Origin: Adenophora triphylla var. japonica
Lineage: Eukaryota; Streptophyta; Magnoliopsida; Asterales; Campanulaceae
NCBI GenBank assembly: GCA_022495995.1
Contig: JAFEMH010002441.1
Span: 1-64,000, forward strand
Direction: 5' to 3'
Length of the DNA: 64,000 bases
Below are positions 11,772-23,583 of the stretch, piece by piece. A program made the position numbers and the translations under genes. Under the pieces are notes generated by a model. The model did not search any database. It had not been told where the DNA came from and was given only the letters and a program-made list of their open reading frames with translations. Every line of letters starts with the position of its first letter. Position 1 is the first letter of the stretch.

Positions 11772-14700
11772 GTGATGTCTGTCAACGATGATCATAGTTG
11801 GATGTACAATCAGAGGTTGCCGAATCAAATGGGTATCAATCCTGAGTTCATAAGAGGGTTGAAGGGGTTTATTGAATTTGCTACATCAAATCCCAGTTAC
11901 ATGAATGGTGATAAGATTAGGTGTCCATGCACCAAGTGTCGTAATACCAAGTTTCTATGCTTGATCGATACTTAGAGACATCTTTTGCGTAACGGGTTTG
12001 AAGTTGGGTACTAACGGTGGATAGCTCATGGTGAGCAAATGATATTGCGCCCAAATGTTGCGAATAATCCCCCCATGAATATTCATGTAACTCCTGAACC
12101 CGAACCTATTATTCAGGACAATGAAGAACCACCTTTGAATATGGAAGATATGGTTAGGGATGCAGCCAGTTCTGAATTTGATTGGTCAGAGAACCAACAG
12201 CAGGAACCAACTCCTACAGCCAAGAAATTTATTGATGCTATGGACTCTGCAAAAGAGAAGGTCTATCCAGGTTGCGAGATTATTGTGTTGGAGGCTGTGG
12301 CTGAACTCCTTAAAATAAAGGCTGATTGCAATATTAGCCAATCTGCATATAATCGTATCATGAAAGCAATTAAGCGGTTGTTGCCGAAAGAGAATAAGCT
12401 GGTTGCAAACTTTTATGAGACAAAGAAGTTAGTTGGGCAGATAAGGCTATGCTATGAAAAGATTGATGCATGTAAGAATGATTGTATGCTATTCTACAAG
12501 GAATATTCACAGAAGACAAAGTGTTCAATTTGCAGAGAAAGTAGATATAAGCCAAATCGGAGGGGTAGTTCAAAACACAAGAAAAATAAACCACATAAGC
12601 AGTTGCGTCACATGCCGTTGATTCCGAGATTACAACGCCTCTACGCATCTAAATCTACTGTAGAAGCAATACGTTGGCATAAGGAAAGTTTACGTGAAGA
12701 GGGTGTGTTGATTCATCCTAGTGATGGGAAGGCATGGAAACACTTTGATAAGACTTATCCTGACTTTGCGTCTGAAGTTAGAAATATACGGTTATGTATC
12801 TGCTCTGATGGTTTCAATCCGTTTGGTCCTGGGGAAAAATCTTACTCTTGTTGGCCGGTTATAGCAACTGTCTACAATCTTCTCCTTGGTTGTGTATGAG
12901 TGATCCCTACATGTTCTTGGGAGGATGGGGTCGAAACGTGGGATGCTTTCAAGCAAGAGAATTTCAGCCTGAAGGCTGTGTTGATGTGGACAGTTAATGA
13001 CTTCCCTGCATATGGGATGTTATCAGGTTGGAGCACTCACAGGAAATTGGCCTGTCCGTATTGTATGAGTGACACAAAGTCTTTCACTCTCAAGCACTCT
13101 GGAAAACCATGTTGGTTCGATTGCCATAGACAATTTCTTCCAGAGGACCACCCATTCAGGACCCAGAAGAATGCGTTTAAAAAGAATAAGAATGATCATG
13201 ATGAGCCCCCGATTCGTTTGAGTGATGACACGGTCTATAGAGAGGTATCTTGATTGCCCGATCCTTGGTGGGGGGAAAAGTTTTCGAAGAGAAAAATACA
13301 AGGGTTGGGGACTTCCCATAACTGGACCAAGAGGAGTATATTTTGGGAGTTGCCATACTGGAAAACAAATCTCATTCGACATAACCTTGACGTGATGCAC
13401 ATTGAGAAGAATGTATTCGATAATATTTTTAACACGTTGATGGATTTCAAGGCAACAACTAAAGACACAGTCAAAGGTCGAATGGACCTTAAGGAAATCT
13501 GTAAGCGGCCGGCCTTAGAGTTCTCTGAGGTCAATGGTAAAATAGTGAAACCAGTGGCTCAATACGTGCTTATAAAGGAAAATAAACACCTCCTCCTGAA
13601 ATGGCTCAAGGATTTAAAGCGTCTAGATGGTTATGTATCTAACATTGGTAACCGTGTCAATGTAGAGGAGGGGAAATTGTAGGTTTGAAGAGTTATGATT
13701 GCCACATTTTGCTGGATAGACTACTTCTGATTACTCTCAGGGATCTCTTGCCTGACAATATCTGGGTGGCGTTAACAGAGTTAAGTGAGTTTTTTCGAGC
13801 GTTAACATCGACCACACTACGTGTTGATCACATGGAAAAGCTTGAGGAGAGCATCATAGTGACTTTGTGAAAACTTGAGAAGATATTTCCTCCTTCGTTC
13901 TTTGATTCTATGGAGCATTTACCGGTCCACTTGGCATGCGAAGCTAGAGTCGGTGGTCCAGTTCAATACAGATGGATGTATCTATTTGAGATGTAATTGA
14001 ATTTATTTTATTTCTAAATAATTTGAGGGTTAACAATATACCTTCTTTAACATTATTTATGTTTTAATCTACAAATGGCTTTTAGGTATCTAGGCCAATT
14101 GAAAAGGAAGATGAGCAATAGGGCCATGGTCGAGGCCTCAATTTCAGAGGTTGTTATTATAGATGAGATTGTTGTCTTTGTCGGAACGTATTTTCATCCT
14201 GATGTTGATACGAGATTGACTAGGGTTGGCCGCAATTACGATGGTGATTGTCCTGTGTCTAATGGAAGCATCTCTGTATTTTCATCCCCTGGTCGGTTTC
14301 TAGGCAAACGGGTTGGTACGCGTATGTTAATCGCTAAAGAGTTTAACGCGGTCTCACTCTATGTTCTTCTTAACTGTGACGAGGTTGAGGAATATGTCAA
14401 GTAAGTCATTGATGTTATGTTTACGCCTCATCGATTAAATTATGCATGTTTAATTACCTGCATATGAAATGCCTTGTTTAACCCTATTGCATAATGTTTG
14501 AAGATTTAGCTCGAGATTTATCTCCAGAACTCATCGCAATTAGGACAGACAAAGAATTTCCAAACTGGCTAAGGAAATATATATATGTAAATATTTTGTT
14601 TCATTCAAATTTATTCTATACACTTTTTTAAACATTCAATATTAAAATTGTATTAAATTGGTTACATATTGTCTTATAGATAACTGAACATCCGGGTGAT

Positions 14701-15455
14701 GCCAAAGCTGCGAGGTTAAGACATTTAGCAGCAACTCCGTACTTGAATGTTAATTTATACAACGGTTATTCGTGAATGGCTATGTGTTTCATACTAAAAC
14801 TTATGGGGACTCTAAATTAACGTGGAATAGCGGTGTGAAGCTTAAAGGAAACCTTGATTATTATGGTGTCCTGAAAGAAGTAGTCGAGGTGGAGTATTTG
14901 GGTGGAAACAATGTTGTTTTGTTTAATTGTGAGTAGCGAGATGCTGTGCGAGGTGTTAAGAAGCAAGCCATATTTGACCTCGTCAATGTAAAGGACTCGT
15001 CCAGACATGTTGGTGACGACGTCTTCATCTTAACATCTCAAGCACACATGACACCCTACCCTCGTCGGCGACCCGATGAATGGTGGGCTGTCTGGAAGAC
15101 TAAGGCTAGAAGCATGATTGACGAACATACAACTACAGAGTCATCATTAGAAACACCCTATCAAGAGGATGAAATGCCAGTGCCACCTAACGTTTCATCA
15201 GCTAATCATCCTTAGATGATGTCACTCATATTCCTCAAAATGTTGATGAACCTGAGGAGGACTTCTTACTAGTGAATTTGCCACCTCCTCTACCTTGTTT
15301 AGGTCATCTCGCCCACATTGAAATTGATGAATCAGAGGAAGAGGAAGAGGACGTCGAACCAGAGTTTGATTCATCAGAGTCCGAAGACGATGATGAAGAA
15401 CTTGAGTTTTGTAGTAATTCAGAGTCCAGTGATGAGGATGGGGATGAAGATTCAT
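11772..15455 (+). pseudogene. TNP2-like CACTA transposase, decayed
   Basis: Mobilises the CACTA element. The order matches the family. A transposase-associated domain (11772-11945) has PEFIRGLKGFIEFATSNPSY and a CPCTKC zinc site. The TNP2 core (about 12480-13550) has KTKCSICRESRY, SWPVIATVYNL, CPYCM and IRHNLDVMHIEKNVFDNIF. A DUF4218 region (13690-13990) has LPDNIWVALTELSEFFRAL and PPSFFDSMEHLPVHLACEA. A DUF4216-like region (about 14820-15130) has YLGGNNVVLFNC and RRRPDEWWAVWKTKARSMI, followed by an acidic tail (15300-15455). Defects include in-frame stops at 11973-11975 and near 12014, a shift at about 12885-12900 where PWLCMSDPYMFLG leaves the main frame, and stops at 13251, 13680 and 13868. 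Introns account for some gaps after 13990. Confidence 0.85.
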
Positions 15456-15514
15456 AATAGTTTAACATCTAAAAATCTGTATTTCAATGATCATACTATT
15501 TTAATTTATGTTAT

Positions 15515-15742
15515 GTGAATGCTTTAGATTATTAGAACTTTAAATTTATTTTAAGAAGATCTGTTAATATATTGTTTCCTATTGTTAAAATTTTATATTT
15601 TAATATTTTTAGTGTATTTAGATGTATTGTGAATGCTTTAGATTATTAGAACTTTAAATTTATTTTAAGTAGATCTGTTAATATATTGTAGCATATTGTT
15701 AAAGTTTTATATTTTAATATTTTTAGTGTATTTAGATATGAG
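15515..15742. repeat. Tandem duplication, 114-bp unit
   Basis: Two adjacent near-identical copies (15515-15628 and 15629-15742), both starting GTGAATGCTTTAGATTATTA, between the TNP2-like and TNPA-like genes of the CACTA element. The second copy runs into the start codon region of the downstream gene. Confidence 0.85.
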
Positions 15743-17900
15743 TTCTAGTAGAGCGGCCAGGTAGACACGCCCGTTATACACATCTATTACTAGGACGCAA
15801 CCGTCCCGATCTGATACCGGTGCTACCGGTGCTGGTGATGCCGACCCTACATATAGTAGTACCAGCTCCTCCTCTGGGGCTGGTACTACTATGCGTCCCA
15901 CTCCTGTCGATTCTGAGTGAAGGACGTATCTCCAGATATCGCTACATCATGCACGGTAAGTAACTCTTCATTAATTTGATATAAGTTGGTTCCTTTTTGT
16001 TTTATATATAATTCATTATTTATGTTAAAATATTATTGTATAAATATACTTGGCAGGTTTGTAGGTGCATACCCTACACCCGGGACAAAGATTGGGGCAT
16101 ATTGGCGGTCTCGGGTCATGCAGGAGTTTTGGCCCAACTGGAAATCATTGCCACAGGAGGGGAAGGAGTATGCTTGGGAGGAGTTTAAGATAATATGTTA
16201 ATTGTTTTTATTTAAAATCTAAATGTTAGTTTGCTATTAAAATGTTATAATTAACAATGATTATACTCTTTTAATTTTATAATGTTATCATTATATGTTG
16301 TAGTTGAAATTTACATGGACTGAGGATTACGACGAGCGGATGGTTAAACATATTTTCATGCAGCAGTGTCAGAAGTTATTTCGGGATCATATTGGCAACA
16401 TATTTATCTATCATTAATTAGTTTAATTAACAATGATTATACTCTTTTAATTTTATAATGTTATCATTATATGTTTACGAGATATTCATATTTTTAATAG
16501 GTACCACGAAGTCTAAATTTTATATTCAGCGGCTGGAGAAGGGATTAGCGCCCGAGACACCGACTTGGATGACCGAGGAGGTGTTTCATAGATTTTGCGA
16601 ATATTGGGGGTCGGAAGGGGCATTAACGAAAGCCCAACATGCTTGGGCAAATAGAGCGAGCTCCTCGGGGTCGGCGACAAAGCATACGATGGGGACGATC
16701 AACGTCGCCGAGCATCATATGCGTATGGTATGTATGTTAGTTTAAATGTAGTGTATGCATGCTTTGAAATCAGTTTATATACGTATGTTAGCTGGGGAGC
16801 CATGTTGATGCTATGAAATCCATGGTTTTAGTTTAATTGACTTTGAAACCAAACAGGACGGTTTGTATGCACGTTGTTGGTGGGTGTTAGTGTAAATGAT
16901 AAGAAATACATGGGGTGTTAGTTTAAATGTAGTATATGCATGCTTTGAAATCAGTTTATGTACGTATGTTAGCTGGGAGCCATGTTGATGCTATGTAATC
17001 CATGGTTTTAGTGTAAATGTAGTGTATGCATGCTTTGAAATCAGTTTATGTACGTATGTTAGTTGGGGAGCCATGTTGATGCTATAAAATTCATGGTTTT
17101 AGTTTAATTGACTTTGAAACCATTCACTAAAGTGATATATAGGGAGTTAGGATCTCTACAATAGGCTGAGCATTAACCCCATATTCCTGTCAACTTTGTT
17201 ATGCTTTTAATTTATGTTGTCTCCTCTTCAAAAGAAATGCTACAAGCATAATTCTTACTTTCAACAAGGATAGTGATGGAAAGGAAAAATATACCACTAA
17301 AATGGGATGGGTGGAGTAATAGTAAATATTAAGGGGGAAAGAAAAACTTCCTCAATGCTTTTAGTGATATGTTTTCTTTTCTAAGATTATCCCTAAATCC
17401 TAATGAAAGTAAATATTATACTCACAACTTTAGTGATTAAAGAGAACATATTTTTATCACAAGGATAATGTGGGAAGTTAAATGTTGCATTTGTACCATT
17501 TCAAAATAATAATCTCGCTTCTTTTATTTATAGGAAAGGGAACATGGCCCCGATGTCGGTTTTTTGGATGTGTTCGTTAGCACGCATGTTAGAACTCCTA
17601 CATCCGCCGATCAACCTCCGCAGTGCGTTGATGATCGATCTTCATTGGCCTTTGTAAGTAAACTATCATTAAATGACTTGATTTTGAATATGTAAATTTA
17701 TTTATGTACATTGTGTATATGATTATATTTGTTTGTTTTATTTTGACAGAATACATATCAAGCCGCCGTTGCTCCCGAAGGTACTCCTCCCGGCCAGCCC
17801 GTTCCATTCGTGCCTGAAGTTTGGCAAGCGGTCACCTCAGATGGACATCCAAAGAGAGGAGACCGAGTGTTAGGGATGGGGGATCGGGGGCTGCAATGCC
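15738..17900 (+). pseudogene. TNPA-like protein, Transposase_24 family (CACTA)
   Basis: Second gene of the CACTA element, of the plant Ptta/En/Spm Transposase_24 family, which by analogy with TNPA would bind subterminal repeats. It opens MSSSRAAR at 15738 with a stop soon after (15762), then a serine-, glycine- and threonine-rich stretch. Conserved blocks lie in separate exons: RFVGAYPTPGTKIGAYWRSR and FWPNWKSLPQEGKEYAWEEF (16058-16190), TTKSKFYIQRLEKGLAPETP and WTEEVF-like/ALTKAQHAWANRASS (16505-16660), then EREHGPDVGFLDVFVSTHV (17534-17590) and a final exon after 17750. Stop codons in the first exon suggest it is not functional as read. Confidence 0.75.
16741..17110. repeat. Three imperfect direct repeats in a TNPA-like intron
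   Basis: A block that includes GTATGCATGCTTTGAAATCA and GGAGCCATGTTGATGCTATG appears three times, starting near 16753, 16931 and 17026. Copies one and three also share a following TTTAATTGACTTTGAAACCA. Confidence 0.75.
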
Positions 17901-17934
17901 CATCGTCGTCGACCGGCCGTCGCGCGAATGTTTT

Positions 17935-18142
17935 CAGCGACGGAATATTCCGCCGCTGAGTTAATTTATTTTAATTAAATTTTTATTTCAGCGACGGAAT
18001 ACTCTGTCGGTGAAATAAAAATTTAATTAAAATAAATTAACTCAGCGACGGAAATTTTCGTCACTGAAATTATAATTTAGCGATGAAATTGCTACTATAG
18101 CGGCGGAATATTCTGCCGCTAAAACACGTTTTTCTAGTAGTG
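17935..18142. repeat. CACTA right subterminal repeats
   Basis: Five or more units of the GCGACGGAATATTCCGCCGC type in both orientations, including a large inverted pair around AATTTATTTTAATTAAATTT (about 17955-18035). They mirror the left-end array. Confidence 0.85.
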
Positions 18143-18748
18143 ATATGTGTGCTAAAGTGATTAAAACATTGAATGACTTATTTGATCATTATAAACAGAG
18201 AGATGAGAATGTGAAGGGTGGCAACAAGGAAGCATTTTCATCTTCAAATTCTGTTGAATGTTCTACTTTTATGGGCAATAGTGCAAAAAATCTAGAATCA
18301 AGCTTTTTAAAATATTTGGAGGAGCAAGGAGATATGAGCTATAAGTCGGAAGTTGAAATATATTTGTCCGATGGAATGGAAAGAGAGATGATAAATTTGA
18401 TATTTTAGCTTGGTGGAAAGTTAATTCTGCAAAGTTTCCTATCTTATCTCAAGTTGCTAGACATGTTTGGGGATGCCAATCTCCATTGTTGCTTCGGAGT
18501 CCGCATTTAGCACCGGTGGTAGGGTGATTGATCCGTTTAGGAGCTCTCTTACTCCACCAACTGCTGAAGCTTTAATTTGTACACAATATTGGATACGTTC
18601 TACCTCCGTTGATCTTGAGCTCCCGGATGTGCATGCTAAGGCTATAGAGGAATTGCAAGAAAAGTTGGAGAAACTTGAAACTGGTGTGAAATATTTTTTA
18701 TTTATGGGTATGTTTTTGGTATTTTTAACTAGTTTGCCTCACATTTAA
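18143..18748 (+). pseudogene. hAT transposase, 3' part with dimerisation domain
   Basis: Direct continuation of the 6087-7683 frame: the ATA duplication plus TG makes the Met of DMCAKVIKTLNDLFDHYKQR. It encodes the C-terminal hAT dimerisation domain: LAWWKVNSAKFPILSQVAR (in the next frame after the stop at 18406-18408), then MPISIVASESAFSTGGRVID and LTPPTAEALICTQYW (18467-18600). Two frameshifts (near 18400 and 18468) break the domain. The frame ends at 18746-18748, probably by reading into an intron. Confidence 0.85.
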
Positions 18749-20428
18749 CATATTTCATCCTTTTGTTTTTAGATGAATTTGATGGTGGACCAAAGTTTTT
18801 TGAACCATTCGTGGTTGATGATTGATGAAAATTTGGTATGATTACTTTTATATTAATTTGTGGTTGATGATTGATGGTGGACCAATACTGAACTTTTTTG
18901 CTGGTTTTGTTTAGGGTGAATTGCAGTTATGTTTTCAGCCCTGGAGCTGGCAGTATCCTCTTGACAAACCTTGAAGGAACATCCTTGCAATTTTGAATGT
19001 CAGAGCAGCAAAATGCTTTTGGTATGTTTCCCCCCCCCCCTTAAATTTTCCACACACATCTTAGCTGTCATCATTGTAGATGAGTCTAAGTCTTAGTTGT
19101 GAGCCATTTGGATCATGTGTATTACAATATTTGATAAAAAAATAAAAAATAAAAAATTGGACATGCCCAAATATAGGAAAGAGGATCAAAAGTCCTGTAG
19201 CACTTGGAAGTATATATCTGATTGCAAGTACTCGTATCTATTGCTTATGTATGAACAAACTTGTTTCCACCATTAGAGGTTATTTTTCATATTGATAACA
19301 TGCATATAATTTTAAGATCAGTAGGTGTTAATCCTTTAAAAAAAAAATCTCAACTACCTGAGCATTACATGTCTTCATCGAGAGGTGTGTGGTTCACTAC
19401 CCCGCTTAAGGTGTTCTTCCTGTTTTCCTCCAATACCACATTTACTGAAAGATTGTGGTTCTATTTAATCTAGAAAGTGGTTACCTTATCTATTTTATTG
19501 TCCTATGTGGAAGAAAAAACATTAGAAGAAGACTTGCCATCACTGAGAAGACTTCATACAAGTATATAGGAGTGCAGGCTTTTCTGCAAGGCTTTTACAA
19601 GAAAAAGCTCATGTAGTGGTGTAATGAATTTTTTTTTAGTTCGCGTTAGAATCATATAATCAGTGCATACCAAAATACGGAGTATTAACCAAGAGTTGAT
19701 TTCATACTTCTGTCATGGCTGTATTTTATTACCAAACAAAAGATGTACTCTTGAGTCTTTGGTGGGACTCACTTTGGGCTTAACAAATTTTGACCCTTTA
19801 TGTGTTTCATGTGTTTCAGTAGATCCGTGTATTATGCATGCCCTTCATTTTCTCCTCAAATATGAAGCATTATATGACCAAAGTATGTTAATGTTATTTT
19901 CTTTGCAGGTTTCAGGTGTGCCACTCTCTTGGAGGTGGAACATGATCTTCTAGAATGGGGACACTTTTGATTTCAAAGATTAGGGAAGACAAGAGTACCC
20001 TGATAGGATGATGATGACATTTTCTGATTTTAACAACTTGTGAATTTTAATTTGATTTAAGTTTAGAAGTACTTTTAAATTCCGATAATTTGTTTTATTT
20101 TGATGTAGTGATGTTAAATTGAATGTGATTTTGAATGTTAAGTACTTAAATATGCTTGGTTCAAGTATGGTGAGCCCAACGGGAGCTTTTATATTTATTT
20201 GGATGATGTTTTGGACATATTATTAATTGCAACTTGGGCTACATAGCCCAATAGTTCACTAGATTTCCATGGTTGCAAATTACATCGAACCAAACCGATA
20301 TCAAACCGAAATCGAAAACACCAAACCATTAATAAATCAAAACTATTGGTTTCAAAACACCAAAAATCAATATCCTTTGGTTCGGTTCGGTTCGGTTCCA
20401 ACCTAACACCGAACCATGCACACCCCTA
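18749..20428 (+). other. hAT 3' non-coding and subterminal region
   Basis: Spliced 3' sequence may be present (ATGAATTTGATGGTGG at 18773 after an AG), followed by AT-rich DNA. The last 170 bp (20260-20428) are dense in AACCGAACC/GGTTCGG motifs matching the left end. No further gene was recognised. Confidence 0.5.
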
Positions 20429-21093
20429 GCACTTCCCCAACTGTACTGGGAGACCCTCGTAACATCCCCAAGCAGAGGGAGATAACACAACTTAACCTTG
20501 TTGTTCGTACGATCATGCATCACCGTAGAACCCAAGGCGAGCATGATATATGCCCGTACGTACATATCAACAAAGTCCTGGGGGGAATCATCAGCTAGGT
20601 CATGAAAGTGTGGAAATTGGCTCGTGATCCACAGTAGCTTTAGTTTACTCCCATTCATATCTCCGGGAGGTGGGACAGCCCCTAAAAGCTGCTGACATAC
20701 ATCTCGATAGTCTACAAGTGCTGGGATGTCAGCATCAGTAACAACGTCCCCATCAATCGGCAACCCGAAAATCATATCGACATCCTCTAGGGTGATCGTC
20801 ATCTCACCTACCGGGAGGTGGAATGAATGGGTCTCTGGACGCCATCTCTCGTTCAAGGCCTCCAGTAACCCACAATCATATTGAATCCTTCCTATGTAAT
20901 GAACTCCAACAAAGCCACACTCCAATAATCTCGACAAAATTCTCGGCGCTAGTCTATCCGACAACGTGGCGCCACGACGAAATGAGAGCGGACTAGCAAC
21001 CTCCACTCCGGCCCAAATGAAACGCGCTCTGTGGTTCTCATGCTCGGTCAGAACAGAGTTATCGATAGGCCCGGGATCAACGAAAGAATTCAT
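20429..21093 (-). pseudogene. Plant mobile domain (PMD) gene, 5' part
   Basis: N-terminal half of the split PMD gene. On the minus strand the chosen start is ATG at 21093 (MNSFVDPGPIDNSV); it follows AACAG, so it may be the first codon of an internal exon. PMD landmarks are LSRLLECGFVGVHYIGRIQ, ERWRPETHSFHLPVGEMTIT, LEDVDMIFGLPIDGDVV, and YVRAYIMLALGSTVMHDRTN, ending in YSWGSA at the hAT target duplication. The sequence then continues at 5058 with SLAFLYRELCSAT. This half has no internal stop. Without the hAT the motif reads YSWGSASLAFLYRELCSAT, the canonical PMD core. Promoter and upstream exons, if any, lie at 21094-21650. Confidence 0.88.
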
Positions 21094-21159
21094 CTGTTTA
21101 AACAAAATAAACCCAATTTTAATATCAAATACTTATAAATGAAATAACAAACATACTAA

Positions 21160-21430
21160 CAATTGAGTTCAAAAAAGCCCACAAAATGAGTTCAAAATCC
21201 CATAATTTCAAATATACGACAATTGAGTTCAAATATACCAATAATTAAGTTTAAATATACTTACAATTGAGTTCAATAACAACACTAATTGAGTTCAATA
21301 TCAACATATACAACAACTCAAATCAAAGTATAGTAACAATTGAGTTCAAAATCAACATACAACAACTCAAATCAAAGTATACTAACAATTGAGTTCAAAA
21401 TATATCAATAATTGAGTTGAATAAACCTAA
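21160..21430. repeat. CAATTGAGTTCAAA short tandem repeats
   Basis: About ten copies of AATTGAGTTCAAAAT at irregular 20-50-bp spacing, including a direct repeat with ACAACTCAAATCAAAGTATA at 21310-21395. It lies upstream of the PMD 5' part in the MULE-1 right arm. Confidence 0.7.
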
Positions 21431-21651
21431 ATTGCAAGTAAACAAATGCTAAAATCAAAGCAAAATCAACACAAATGAAGTAAAAAACATGAATGTAACG
21501 AAATTTTGGTAATGAAAAACTTGAATTTGCTGAAAAAAATTGGTAAAATTTCTCCTTCTTCTCTCTTTCTTCTTCACCGGCGGCTGGGGTTTAGTTTTTT
21601 TTTTTCTTTCTTTGAACAGACTGTAAGTCGGAAAGGGGAAATGAGATTTTT

Positions 21652-21792
21652 GAGAAATCGCTACACGGTGTAGCGTTTTGTCTTTACTTAATTACAATAT
21701 TAATTAAATCCTAATTACACCAAAATTGCTACACCGTGTAGTGATTTTGATCGGTCACATTTAAAATCGCTACACCGTATAGCGATTTCTCA
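21652..21792. repeat. MULE-1 subterminal palindromes (three copies)
   Basis: Three units with a GCTACACCGTGTAGC-type core, at 21652-21680, 21722-21747 and 21763-21792. The outer two carry AGAAATCG/CGATTTCT shoulders that match the intergenic palindrome at 3024-3066. They mark the right arm of MULE-1; its exact right end is probably within the next 60 bp. Confidence 0.75.
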
Positions 21793-22279
21793 AACAGTGG
21801 TCATTTTGAGAAATAGTTTGAAAAGTGAGTTATTTTGGAAAATAAATTTTTTAAAAAAAATTATTTGAGAAAAAAATCGTAGACTGTGCGGTAATGCTTC
21901 GAACTAGGGCAAACCACATGCTGTGCCAAGATATGGATTGGGCTAATGAATAAATCCGGCAGCCCAACTTAATTGTCGCCCTTCTGTTTAAAAAAATGAT
22001 TTTTGTAACCAAAATCAATTTGGGATTATATGTATATTTGTATGTAATTGAATGGTAAAGTTTTATAGTATTTAAGAGTTTTCCTATATTATTTTGTATA
22101 AAAATATTATTTATTTTTGACAAATAATAAAAATAAGTGGGACTATTTTTTAGATATATATTTATAAAATTATGAAATATACTTAAAATTTGTCTAATTT
22201 TTCGGTCCCGCCTAGACCCCGCTTAGGCCCCTAGGCGCTCGGCCCAACTCTGCCACTATCATTTTTATAACCTTGCTTA
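21793..22279. other. Gene-free flank right of MULE-1
   Basis: AT-rich sequence with a short GC-rich patch, CGCCTAGACCCCGCTTAGGC, near 22209. No gene or complete element was recognised. The MULE-1 terminal inverted repeat cannot be fixed because its partner lies left of the window. Confidence 0.4.
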
Positions 22280-23583
22280 GACTATCAACAATGGTTTCAT
22301 TCCCCTCCCCCATTTCATCTAACACTTTTTACACTTTTTCTCATCCACCTAATATTTTATCTACCCATTTCATTTAACCCCCTACAATGGCTAAATTAAA
22401 TTAAATTAAATTTCAACTCCCTCCAACTCATCATTCTATACCCCATCATTTTTATTTTATTTATATTCTCTATTTTTATGATTAGTAAAATAATAATAAT
22501 AATTATTATTATTTATAATTAAAAAAATATTTCACACTTAATTAAAAAAATATTGCATTAATTTATTAATTTATAGGAAAAAAATAATGATTTTTTTTAA
22601 ATAAAAGCTAAAATGAAGAAGGATGTAACGACTCTAACCCTAGGCACAATTTTAGTATAATATTATATATGCTTTTGACATCATTGTTCATATTATGTGT
22701 TCATTTTTATATACTTGATTCCTTATATTAGGATAAAATGATAGGGAAATAAATTAATGTTCTAAAAGAAAATATAAAAAATAGAAATTTAATAAATAGT
22801 ATGAGGAGGTTAAATTGAGTAGAATAAATAATGGGAAATAAGGGGGTTTCATTTAAATGATTTAATTGGGGTGAAAGCCTTGGAGGGTGGGGGGGGGCAT
22901 AACCTTCCCCCTAAATTCCTCATCCTTTCCCCTCACAAGTCAACTTTCCCCATACCTCCCATACTCCCCTTTTCCCTCTCCCCATACTTTCCCTATTCAC
23001 CTCCCTCATCCTTCTCATTTCATTCTTACCATTCTCCATGGAAAGAGCTTTGTGAAAGCCTTCACTTCTTAAACTCCTACCAAGTTCATTTCTTGTCCAT
23101 TCTTAAATTCAAGTGTCCTTTTGTGAGTGATACATCTTAAGGAGTTGATCAAGCCTAGAAAAGCTTCATTTCATCTTGTATTAGCTAAGGTGAGTTATTA
23201 TGACTTCCCTTCTTTAAATGTTCATAAACTATGAATGTTGTTATTATTGTTAAATGATGATTTGATGCTTTGGAAACCTTCTTAGAATGGAGGAATGGGT
23301 TAAAGTTATGAAATGATGTTGTTGTTCCTAGAAGATGATTAAGAAGTGGATGAAAATGGGTTAAGTTAAATGAAGATAATTGAACTAGGATTGTGGTAGG
23401 AAATGTATAGGAAATCAAGTGGTGTAGGATTGAGGTTTATGTTGTTTGGGTTTGATTGATTTAGAATGAAGTAGTAAAAATTTGGGAAGCCTTTCTTGAG
23501 CATCAAAAATGGGAAAGAATTTAAAAAGGGGAAAAGAAACTAGGTAAAAAGGGGTTTAGAAATTTGGTATTGCTGGAAAGAGC

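Larger units (their letters stand above)
7684..18142 (+). mobile_element. CACTA (En/Spm) transposon
   Basis: The termini are CACTACTAGAAACTGGG and, on the other strand at the right end, CACTACTAGAAAAACGTG. A 3-bp duplication ATA (7681-7683, 18143-18145) flanks it. Both ends hold many copies of an AGCGACGGAATTATTCCGTC-type subterminal motif, as expected for CACTA elements. Internal genes are a TNP2-like transposase (11772-15455) and a Transposase_24/TNPA-like gene (15738-17900), both with stops or frameshifts. Length is 10,459 bp. It is the youngest layer of the stack, inserted in the hAT transposase. Confidence 0.95.
5059..20428 (+). mobile_element. hAT transposon interrupted by a CACTA element
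   Basis: The ends read TAGGGCGAGCG on the left and, reverse-complemented, TAGGGGTGTGC on the right, an imperfect hAT terminal inverted repeat. An exact 8-bp duplication, GCACTTCC (5051-5058 and 20429-20436), flanks it. Both subterminal regions are rich in GGTTCGG/CCGAACC motifs. It carries a RICESLEEPER-like transposase on the plus strand, itself split by a CACTA element (7684-18142). Without that insert the hAT is about 4.9 kb. It landed inside the PMD gene of MULE-1 and is therefore younger than MULE-1 and older than the CACTA element. Confidence 0.92.

Noticed and set aside
22887..23140. Pro/Ser-rich small protein within the solo LTR
   Set aside because: CT-rich LTR sequence with no homology recognised and no partner coding sequence.
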